Assembly (NCBI GenBank): GCA_002497685.1
Contig: DAEH01000056.1
Coordinates: 1-13,098 of the forward strand
Origin: Euryarchaeota archaeon UBA169
GTDB taxonomy: Archaea > Thermoplasmatota > Poseidoniia > MGIII > CG-Epi1
Length of the DNA: 13,098 nucleotides
Direction: 5' to 3'
In this document: piece after piece, positions 7,055 to 12,977 of the stretch
Position numbering within the stretch: position 1 is the first letter of the stretch
How the letters are laid out: each line of letters begins with the position of its first letter
Translations under genes and position numbers: made by a program
Notes under the pieces: generated by a model
The model's database searches: none
Seen by the model: the letters and a program-made list of their open reading frames with translations, nothing else
Told to the model about the DNA's origin: nothing

Positions 7055-8656
7055 TTAGTTTATCTCTTTATGCTCTAAAGCAGCTTTAACTAAGCCAAAA
7101 TGTAATGGTGAAGGATTATCAGGCCTTGATTTGAATTCAGGGTGAAATTGTGATGCCATAAAATAAGGGTGGTTCTCTAATTCTAGAATTTCCATACGTC
7201 TCCCACTTTTATCTCTTCCAGTATATTTCATTCCTTTTTCCTCAATTTGAGAGATATATTCAGGATTTATTTCATATCTGTGGCGGTGCCTTTCAAAAAC
7301 AGTATTATTCTTGTACAGTTCTTTAGCTTTCCCTCCAGAGATTACAACTTCATGGTCGCCTAACCTCATGGTAGCTCCCATATCTTTGACCCCTTCCTGT
7401 TCAGGTAAGATATCAATTACAGAGTGTTTCCCTTCTGAATCTAATTCTGATGAGTTTGCATTTTTTAATCCTAAAACATTACGAGCAAATTCTACCGTAG
7501 CTAACTGAAATCCAAAGCAGACGCCTAAATATGGTATGTTATTCTCACGAGCCCACTTAGCACTCATAATTTTACCCTCAGATCCTCTACTCCCGAATCC
7601 GCCAGGAACTAAAACACCGTTCACACCTTCAAGACTGTCAGTATTTCCACTATCTTCTAAATCAGGAGCTTCAATCCATCTTATTTTTATCTTACAGTCA
7701 AGCAATGCTCCAGCATATCTTAGAGACTCTTCATGTGAGATGTATGAGTCTTTCAAGTCAGTATATTTCCCAATTAATGCAATTTCTACACTTTTACTAC
7801 CGTTTGAAATCCGTTCAGCAAAATCTTCCCATTTTGTTAGATCAGGTTTCCTGGGATTTAATCCTAATCTTTTTTCAACTAATTCAGGAAGTTTTTGTTC
7901 TAGGAATACCATAGGTACATCATATATGGATCTTGCATCTGGGGCTGAGATTACGCATTCACGCGGTATATCTGCAAAAAAAGCAATTTTGGTAGCAATC
8001 TCTTCATCAAGCTTTGTGCTACTTCTTCCTACAATAATATCAGGCCTAATGCCCAAGCCTTGTAACTCTTTTACAGAATGTTGTGTTGGTTTTGTCTTTT
8101 GTTCACCTACAGCTCCGACGACTGGAACTAATGTTGTGTGAATAACCATAACATTCTCCTTCCCCTCTAGTCTCCCCAACAGTCTTACAGCTTCCATGAA
8201 TGGCATAGATTCAATATCGCCAACAGTTCCACCTAGTTCAACCATACATATATCGGCATCAACATTCTTTGCAGCTTTTTGTATTCCATCCACAATTTCA
8301 CGTACAACATGTGGAATAATTTGTACAGTTTGGCCCAGATAGTCGCCATGCCGTTCTTTTTCAATAACATTTTTGAAAACTTTTCCAGTAGTTATATTAT
8401 GTTCTTTTGTTAAATTACAACTTAAAAATCGTTCATAATTACCCAAATCCAAATCAACTTCGGCACCATCAGTCATTACAAAGACTTCACCGTGTTCATA
8501 CGGATTCATTGTTCCCGCATCAACATTTAGGTACGGATCAATTTTTACAGCAGTTACTTTGTATCCTGCACGTTGCAGTAGTAGGCCAGTAGAAGACGAG
8601 GTGATTCCTTTACCTATTCCAGAAAGAACTCCGCCGGTCACAAGTATATATTTCAT
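7055..8656 (-). CDS. pyrG: CTP synthase (glutamine-hydrolysing)
   Basis: A cytoplasmic enzyme that converts UTP, ATP and glutamine to CTP, the last step of de novo pyrimidine nucleotide synthesis. The 533 residues match the family's usual length. The synthetase domain (residues 1-265) starts KYILVTGGVLSGIGKGITSS with its P-loop and contains DPYLNVDAGTMNPYEHGEVF and ELGGTVGDIES. The class I glutamine amidotransferase domain (about 290-530) has the oxyanion-region motif PGGFGSRG, nucleophile Cys380 in GVCFGFQ, and His505 and Glu507 in FHPEF. All catalytic residues are present; the residue after Cys380 is Phe where Leu is usual. It diverges from the metallo-hydrolase gene. No Shine-Dalgarno site precedes the ATG, so the transcript probably has little or no leader. 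Confidence 0.98.
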   Translation of the reverse strand: MKYILVTGGVLSGIGKGITSSSTGLLLQRAGYKVTAVKIDPYLNVDAGTMNPYEHGEVFVMTDGAEVDLDLGNYERFLSCNLTKEHNITTGKVFKNVIEKERHGDYLGQTVQIIPHVVREIVDGIQKAAKNVDADICMVELGGTVGDIESMPFMEAVRLLGRLEGKENVMVIHTTLVPVVGAVGEQKTKPTQHSVKELQGLGIRPDIIVGRSSTKLDEEIATKIAFFADIPRECVISAPDARSIYDVPMVFLEQKLPELVEKRLGLNPRKPDLTKWEDFAERISNGSKSVEIALIGKYTDLKDSYISHEESLRYAGALLDCKIKIRWIEAPDLEDSGNTDSLEGVNGVLVPGGFGSRGSEGKIMSAKWARENNIPYLGVCFGFQLATVEFARNVLGLKNANSSELDSEGKHSVIDILPEQEGVKDMGATMRLGDHEVVISGGKAKELYKNNTVFERHRHRYEINPEYISQIEEKGMKYTGRDKSGRRMEILELENHPYFMASQFHPEFKSRPDNPSPLHFGLVKAALEHKEIN

Positions 8657-8734
8657 TGACTCAACGGACTAATACATGTTAGATGCTCTCTATAAGGCCG
8701 TCGGTCCACTTAAACCCCTTTTCATTGTTATATT
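8657..8734. promoter_or_regulatory. Divergent promoter region of pyrG and the metallo-hydrolase gene
   Basis: The 78 non-coding bases separate two divergent genes, neither of which has a Shine-Dalgarno site. CTCTATAAGG at 8688-8697 reads as CCTTATAGAG on the other strand. It is a TATA-like box about 35 bases before the pyrG start and about 40 bases before the GTG at 8735. A second TATA-like sequence, CTTAAAC at 8709-8715, lies about 24 bases before the GTG and would suit a leaderless + strand transcript. These are sequence-based guesses without start-site data. Confidence 0.4.
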
Positions 8735-9637
8735 GTGACGGTAGAAATTAATCAGCATAATAGCAAATTATTTTGGTTTGATTTAGAGCCAAATGATGAA
8801 AAAGAATTTATTACAATTTACATTTTAGTTGATGATAAAATTACATTAATTGAAACAGGTCCAGCATGTTCACATAATAATTTAGTAGAAGGTATAACTA
8901 AAACAGGAATAAATTTGTCTGATATAGATTACATAGTTCCAACCCACATACACTTAGATCATTTTGGAGGTGGCGGTCACATCATGGAACGATGCCAAAA
9001 TGCTAAAGCAGTAGTACATCCAAAGGCAGTATCTCATGTTTCAAACATAGAAAAATGGTGGTCCGGTAGTCTTGCATTTCTAGGAGAAGTAGCTGAATTA
9101 TATAGGAAACCTTTAGAAATTCCTGAATCAAGAATAATCTCGGCTGAAAACGGTTTTAAATTAGAATTAGGTCTCTCTTCACTGAAGGCCTTGCATACGC
9201 CAGGGCATGCTCCACACCACATTACATGGATTAACGATAAATCGGCTTTTGTTGGTGATTCTTTGGGCCTTTGGTATCCTAAAATTGGGAAAGCTTTCCC
9301 AGTTACTCCAGGATATTATAGACATGATTTAGCCATTCAAAGCATATCTTTAATGTCAGAATTAGAATTAGATGAGCTATTTTATACTCATTTTGGCCCT
9401 AGAATGTCAGAGGGAGCTCTCAAGCAAACACTTAATGAGTTTAAAGATTGGATGAGAATTGTTGAAGATGGAATTGAGCAAAATCTTAATTCACAAGAGA
9501 TATTAGATATTCTTTTTCTAACGCAAGATGGTTTAAAGCTTACAGATATTAAGCATGGAATACATCAAAGAAACACCCATTTAGGTTCTGTAGAAGGAAT
9601 GATGAATTGGGCTATGAGGAATAATGAGACAAAATAG
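8735..9637 (+). CDS. Metallo-beta-lactamase-fold hydrolase (glyoxalase II-like group)
   Basis: A 300-residue cytoplasmic enzyme with no signal peptide. The zinc-binding set is complete: THIHLDH with His71, His73, Asp75 and His76; His158 in TPGHAP; Asp175 in FVGDSLG; and His219 in YTHFGPR. This arrangement is shared by hydroxyacylglutathione hydrolases and many uncharacterised MBL proteins, so a hydrolase acting on a thioester, lactone or phosphodiester is possible; the substrate cannot be named. The C-terminal 75 residues are helical and include a segment typical of an extra MBL-associated domain. The start is GTG: an in-frame stop at 8711-8713 excludes anything further upstream, and the next in-frame ATG is beyond the catalytic motif. 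It overlaps the downstream oxygenase gene by 14 bases, which suggests a shared operon. Confidence 0.88.
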   Translation: MTVEINQHNSKLFWFDLEPNDEKEFITIYILVDDKITLIETGPACSHNNLVEGITKTGINLSDIDYIVPTHIHLDHFGGGGHIMERCQNAKAVVHPKAVSHVSNIEKWWSGSLAFLGEVAELYRKPLEIPESRIISAENGFKLELGLSSLKALHTPGHAPHHITWINDKSAFVGDSLGLWYPKIGKAFPVTPGYYRHDLAIQSISLMSELELDELFYTHFGPRMSEGALKQTLNEFKDWMRIVEDGIEQNLNSQEILDILFLTQDGLKLTDIKHGIHQRNTHLGSVEGMMNWAMRNNETK

Positions 9638-10199
9638 TATAATCCCGCCAGTAAAATCATCTCCGTTTCCACATGTAGTTGTTGAAGACTTTCTTGATGA
9701 GGATACCTTAGATTTAGTGATTGACGCTTTAGCTGGACTTGAATACAGTTTTAGTGAATCAGATCTTTTTAGTTACTGGGCAAGTGTTAAGCTAACAGAT
9801 ATTGATCATCCTGCACTGAATGTTTTAAGAAAAGATTTAGGCGATAAAATATGGAGGGACGAAGTAGCTAATGCCTTTAAAGTTTCTAAATTGTCTAAAA
9901 TAGATATGGCAGCATATGTTTATGGGTTAGGAGATTTTCTCTTGCCTCATGATGATCAAGTAGAAGATCGCGTAATTGCCTATAGTCTTCATCTGACTCC
10001 TGATTTAGAAGAAGAAGATGGAGGTTCTTTAGATTTATTTGAGGACGATAAAGATGGTAAATCAAAGTTAGTTAAGAGAGTAATTCCTAAATTTAATTCA
10101 TTGAATATGTTTGAGGTTTCTGCTACTTCTTGGCATCAGGTTAGTGAAATATTGACAGACATTCAACGTTTAACTTTGACAGGATGGTATCATGTCTGA
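9624..10199 (+). CDS. 2-oxoglutarate/Fe(II) oxygenase resembling the catalytic half of Ofd1/Tpa1/OGFOD1 prolyl hydroxylases
   Basis: A 191-residue double-stranded beta-helix dioxygenase that would use O2 and 2-oxoglutarate to hydroxylate a protein or peptide. The start, PFPHVVVEDFLDEDTLD, is typical of prolyl-hydroxylase-type enzymes. Iron ligands are His109 and Asp111 (LLPHDDQ) and His171 (SWHQVSEI); Arg182 (QRLTLTGWYH) is placed to bind 2-oxoglutarate. GGSLDLF, PKFNSLNMFEV and the RLTLTGWYH ending match, from memory, the Tpa1/Ofd1 catalytic domain more closely than generic bacterial 2OG oxygenases. Eukaryotic members hydroxylate a conserved proline in ribosomal protein uS12; that target here is inference. 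The C-terminus stops exactly where the eukaryotic proteins go on to a second domain, and an ORF resembling that domain follows with an eight-base overlap. The start ATG lies inside the upstream gene, preceded by GAGGA. Confidence 0.85.
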   Translation: MRQNSIIPPVKSSPFPHVVVEDFLDEDTLDLVIDALAGLEYSFSESDLFSYWASVKLTDIDHPALNVLRKDLGDKIWRDEVANAFKVSKLSKIDMAAYVYGLGDFLLPHDDQVEDRVIAYSLHLTPDLEEEDGGSLDLFEDDKDGKSKLVKRVIPKFNSLNMFEVSATSWHQVSEILTDIQRLTLTGWYHV

Positions 10200-10746
10200 A
10201 ATTAATTTTTATTATTTAGAAAAGCCTACGTTATCTAATCTTAATAGAATCTTTGAATCTGCAGAGATTCCATTCATTAGACTATCTAAATTTTTATCTA
10301 AAGAAGATTCCAATATGGAAGTAAAATTGAAACGTGATGAAAAAATAGGTTTCTATAAGAGAAATATTGGACAAGCTCATCTTGGAGATTTCTGGAAATC
10401 GAAAGATTTTCTGGACTTTTTGAAGAAAGGAACTGGCCTCAATTGCCAGTTTCGTTCGTCTGAGGGGCAAAGCTATGGCCCTGGAGATTATTCTCTCCTA
10501 CATTCAGAGGAATTTGAGGGGAAAAGATTAGTTGTGGTTTATGATTTTACAAAAAAATGGGATATTGAATGGGGTGGCCATGATATTTACACTTCTCCTG
10601 ATAAAGATCCATTGATATGTAATAGGGATGCAGGGACTTTAATGTTAACACGATTAAATGAAGGAGATTATTCGTGTACAAGGTATGTTAGTCTAAAATC
10701 AGAATCTATAGTTAAATTTGATAAAGTTATATTTGATATAAAGTGA
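10192..10746 (+). CDS. Protein resembling the degenerate C-terminal domain of Ofd1/Tpa1, encoded as a separate subunit
   Basis: A 184-residue soluble protein. In order it contains a helical segment with FESAEIPFIRLSKFL (residues 21-35), YGPGDYSLLH (95-104), WDIEWGGHDIYT (123-134), and a last part with AGTLMLTRLNEGDYSCTRYV (147-166). From memory, this order parallels the C-terminal Ofd1 domain (pfam Ofd1_CTDD): a helix reading F-E-x-S-x-I-x-L-x-x-FL, a GxDYTL strand, W...GG.. Y, and NtLSLVLRDEG..RFVKYVS. The position equivalent to an iron-binding H-x-D is His104-x-Glu106, and I see no distal His, so it is probably non-catalytic like its eukaryotic counterpart. It overlaps the catalytic gene by eight bases, with AGGATGGT as ribosome-binding site, so production of the two is coupled. 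A stable heterodimer is the simplest prediction. Family assignment is moderately sure; function is unproven. Confidence 0.65.
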   Translation: MSEINFYYLEKPTLSNLNRIFESAEIPFIRLSKFLSKEDSNMEVKLKRDEKIGFYKRNIGQAHLGDFWKSKDFLDFLKKGTGLNCQFRSSEGQSYGPGDYSLLHSEEFEGKRLVVVYDFTKKWDIEWGGHDIYTSPDKDPLICNRDAGTLMLTRLNEGDYSCTRYVSLKSESIVKFDKVIFDIK

Positions 10747-10814
10747 TTACTTATTTTTGAGTATCTACGCTATTTTTATAACGCAGGTATAGAACTCTTG
10801 AAAGAGGAAATATT
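10747..10814 (+). promoter_or_regulatory. Promoter region of the riboflavin operon, with inverted repeat
   Basis: The 68-base gap precedes ribB. ATTTTTATA at 10772-10780 is a good archaeal TATA-like box about 35-43 bases before the TTG, giving a short leader that would contain the GAGGA ribosome-binding site (10804-10808). An imperfect inverted repeat, GAGTaTCTA (10759-10767) and TAGAACTC (10790-10797), brackets that box. The left arm carries one extra A. It could be an operator for a repressor such as the archaeal riboflavin-responsive regulator RbkR, or an RNA hairpin if transcription reads through from upstream. Confidence 0.45.
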
Positions 10815-11522
10815 TTGTCTGATTCTATCAATCTTGAAAAAATCAAAATTGCATTACTAAAAGGTAACCCAATTTTCGTCTTTGATGAAGAAGGTAGAGA
10901 ATCTGAAACTGATATTTTTTTCTATGCTAAATCAGTTACAAAGGATAATTTACATTATCTTAGAAAAAATGGAGGAGGAATGATCTTTTTAGCATCGGAA
11001 TTTACAACATCTAAAAAATTAGGTCTCCCATTTATGGAGGAAATATATGATGCCGCATCTTCCAATTCTAGCAATTTTAATATATTAGAGATTATGAAAA
11101 ATCATACATTACCTTATACAAAATCTAAATCCTCCTTTTCTATATTTATAAATCATAAAGATACGTTCACTGGAATAACAGATGATGACCGTTCCCTGAC
11201 AGCACGTTCTTTTTCCGAGATTGTTGAAAAAGCGCAAGATTTAACAAGTATTGAATCTAGGGAAATAATGGGTAACTCATTTAGAAGTCCAGGGCATGTT
11301 CCAATATGTATAGCTGCGTCAAAAGGTCTTTCAGAAAGGCAGGGACATACAGAACTAATAACTGAATTATTAAAAAAATTAGATCTAACGCCAGTTGCAT
11401 TAGGTTGTGAAATGGTTTCCAATACTGGCAAATCTCTAACGCGTTCAGAAGCTGAGATTTTTGCAAAGGAACATGGATATTTATTTTTAGAGGGTCAACA
11501 TATCAAAGAGGTATGTCTATGA
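10815..11522 (+). CDS. ribB: 3,4-dihydroxy-2-butanone 4-phosphate synthase
   Basis: Converts ribulose 5-phosphate to 3,4-dihydroxy-2-butanone 4-phosphate plus formate, supplying the four-carbon unit for lumazine; it needs a divalent metal. The 235 residues fit a stand-alone archaeal RibB. Substrate- and metal-binding residues lie in DEEGRESETDI (24-34, with Arg28, Glu29, Glu31 and Asp33), FTGITDDDRSLTAR (118-131), FRSPGHVP (156-163) and ERQGHTE (174-180, with His178), and the conserved Cys198-Glu199 pair is present. The start is TTG with GAGGA six bases upstream; the first in-frame ATG comes after the catalytic loop and cannot be used. The last codons overlap ribL by four bases (ATGA). It is the first gene of a four-gene flavin operon. 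Confidence 0.95.
   Translation: MSDSINLEKIKIALLKGNPIFVFDEEGRESETDIFFYAKSVTKDNLHYLRKNGGGMIFLASEFTTSKKLGLPFMEEIYDAASSNSSNFNILEIMKNHTLPYTKSKSSFSIFINHKDTFTGITDDDRSLTARSFSEIVEKAQDLTSIESREIMGNSFRSPGHVPICIAASKGLSERQGHTELITELLKKLDLTPVALGCEMVSNTGKSLTRSEAEIFAKEHGYLFLEGQHIKEVCL
11508..11512 (+). promoter_or_regulatory. Ribosome-binding site that decides the ribL start
   Basis: GAGGT sits directly against an ATG at 11513 but six bases before a second in-frame ATG at 11519. Normal spacing favours 11519, which also makes a standard ATGA overlap with the ribB stop. Confidence 0.7.
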
Positions 11523-11959
11523 AAGTAGTAGCTACTGGCGTTTTTGATATAATTCATATAGGGCATGCACATTTCCTGAATGCAGCAAAAGAGCATGGAG
11601 ATCATTTAACAGTAATAGTTGCCAACGATGCTACAGTTCGAAAAATGAAAGGAGAACCTATACTATCCGACCAACGACGTTCAGAAGTAGTTTTACAACT
11701 TAAACCAGTAGATGAAGTAGTAATTGGAAGGACAGGAGACATGCTCGATATTATTGTTGAAGACATAAAACCAGATGTAATTGCATTAGGCTTTGACCAA
11801 CGCCTATTTACACGGAAAGAACTGGAAGTAAAATTATTAGAAAGAGGTTTACAAGTTAAAGTAGTACGATTAAAAGAAATGGAACAAGATTTGGCAGGCT
11901 CACGAAAGATAATTTCTAAAATATTAAAGATATATCGGAAGAAATATAGTTCTGAATAA
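11519..11959 (+). CDS. ribL: FAD synthetase (FMN adenylyltransferase), archaeal RibL type
   Basis: A small nucleotidyltransferase of the cytidylyltransferase-like fold expected to transfer AMP from ATP (or CMP from CTP) to FMN, making FAD or its analogue. From the ATG at 11519 it has 146 residues. The signature HxGH is His13-Ile-Gly-His16 in GVFDIIHIGH. VANDATVRKMKGEPIL (about residues 33-48), DQRR, LKPVDEVVIG (62-71) and LGFDQ follow the Methanocaldococcus RibL pattern. Unlike that enzyme, which has two functionally important C-terminal Cys, this protein contains no Cys at all. Related bacterial enzymes such as glycerol-3-phosphate cytidylyltransferase share the fold, but the riboflavin operon context makes RibL the likeliest role. 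Its stop overlaps ribE by one base (TAATG). Confidence 0.88.
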   Translation: MKVVATGVFDIIHIGHAHFLNAAKEHGDHLTVIVANDATVRKMKGEPILSDQRRSEVVLQLKPVDEVVIGRTGDMLDIIVEDIKPDVIALGFDQRLFTRKELEVKLLERGLQVKVVRLKEMEQDLAGSRKIISKILKIYRKKYSSE

Positions 11960-12573
11960 TGGTTTTTACAGGAATTGTACAGGAAAAAGCCAAAATAATT
12001 AAGATTAATACTTCGAGTAATTTTTCACAAATTGAAATAGAAACAAGTTTGAATTTTGTTAAAGACATCAAAGTGGGCGCAAGTGTTTCAGTTGATGGTG
12101 TTTGTTTAACAGTAACTTCAATTAAGGAAAATAACCTAACTTTTGATATAATTGTTGAAACATTAAAGGTTACTACATTATCCAATCTCAAAGTACTAGA
12201 TTTTGTTAACCTAGAAAGAGCTGCACGCTTGGGAGATGAAATAGGTGGCCATATCATCTCGGGCCATGTATCTGGCGTTGTTACAATCTCTAAAATAGAT
12301 AAGACAACTAATAACCAGATTATTTTTTTAAATGTAAAAAGTGAATTAATGAAATATATTTTTCCAAAAGGTTACGTTTCTTTGAATGGTATAAGTCTGA
12401 CTATTGGGGAGGTCAATAGAAAAGAGAATACTTTTTCAGTCTATTTAATTCCTGAAACATTACGTGTTACAACAATGCCCAATAAAGTAGTAGGAGATTC
12501 CATTAATCTAGAAATAGAAACACAAACAAAAAATATGGTTGATTTAATTAACGAAATTCAAGGGAGTAAATAA
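11959..12573 (+). CDS. ribE: Riboflavin synthase, bacterial (trimeric alpha) type
   Basis: Dismutates two 6,7-dimethyl-8-ribityllumazine molecules into riboflavin and 5-amino-6-ribitylaminouracil. The 204 residues show the family's internal duplication. The first barrel (about 1-90) has VFTGIVQ, VDGVCLTVTSI and ETLKVTTLSN. The second (about 91-190) has LNGISLTIGEV and IPETLRVTTM. DEIGGHIISGHVSG links the two. Many archaea instead use an unrelated lumazine-synthase-like RibC. This protein follows the Escherichia coli enzyme closely as I remember it (NVERAAKFSDEIGGH, LMKYI.YKG, DGISLTVGEV, LIPETL), suggesting acquisition from bacteria, but its base composition matches its neighbours, so any transfer is old. 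The Asp usually seen in SGHVDG is Ser here. It is translationally coupled on both sides. Confidence 0.95.
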   Translation: MVFTGIVQEKAKIIKINTSSNFSQIEIETSLNFVKDIKVGASVSVDGVCLTVTSIKENNLTFDIIVETLKVTTLSNLKVLDFVNLERAARLGDEIGGHIISGHVSGVVTISKIDKTTNNQIIFLNVKSELMKYIFPKGYVSLNGISLTIGEVNRKENTFSVYLIPETLRVTTMPNKVVGDSINLEIETQTKNMVDLINEIQGSK

Positions 12574-12977
12574 TGACAAAATCGGTAGCAATTGTTGCAG
12601 GCAGTTATCATAAGGATAAAATTCAGAAAATGGTTGAAATAGTCAAAACTATTTCTGCAGAAAATAAATTATTAATTGAGGAAATATGTTGGGTTCCAGG
12701 TTCCATGGAAATACCCTTGCAAGTAAAGCGATTACTGCTTAGAGAATCTATCCAAGGAGTTATAGTTCTAGGAATTATTGAAAAAGGAGAAACGGATCAT
12801 GGATTAGTGATGGGTCAAGCAGTTACTAAATCAATTATAGATTTACAATTACTTTCAATGAAGCCGATAGGTTTCGGAATAATAGGTCCTGGCGCAGAAG
12901 AAGAGCAAATTGATAAAAGAGTAGAAGTCCACGCTAAGCAAGCAGCATTAGCCATTGCTGAAATGTTATCTAGTTAA
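12573..12977 (+). CDS. ribH: 6,7-dimethyl-8-ribityllumazine synthase
   Basis: Condenses RibB's product with 5-amino-6-ribitylaminouracil to give lumazine, the substrate of RibE. The 134-residue length and GIIGPGAEEEQ are closer to archaeal than to typical bacterial RibH. Active-site segments are VPGSMEIPL (42-50), IEKGETDHG (69-77) with the proton-transfer His at 76, and the ending EQIDKRVEVHAKQAA with its phosphate-binding Arg/His. It is not the archaeal riboflavin synthase RibC, which has different motifs and whose job is already filled by the upstream ribE. The start ATG overlaps the ribE stop by one base, with GGGAG (12562-12566) as ribosome-binding site. Genes for the upper pathway and for riboflavin kinase are not in this window. 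Confidence 0.94.
   Translation: MTKSVAIVAGSYHKDKIQKMVEIVKTISAENKLLIEEICWVPGSMEIPLQVKRLLLRESIQGVIVLGIIEKGETDHGLVMGQAVTKSIIDLQLLSMKPIGFGIIGPGAEEEQIDKRVEVHAKQAALAIAEMLSS

Noticed and set aside
7311..8592. Open frames of 61 to 201 codons on the plus strand inside pyrG
   Set aside because: They are antisense shadows of a complete, well-conserved CTP synthase and show no family features or ribosome-binding sites.
8669..8682. CTAATACATGTTAG in the pyrG leader region as a possible operator
   Set aside because: Only four-base arms around an ACATGT core; too short to separate from chance in AT-rich DNA.
10747..10814. FMN riboswitch upstream of ribB
   Set aside because: The 68-base gap is too short for the conserved FMN aptamer and shows none of its conserved helices.
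11916..12257. 113-codon minus-strand frame across the ribL-ribE junction
   Set aside because: It overlaps two solid, translationally coupled enzyme genes on the other strand and has no recognisable features.
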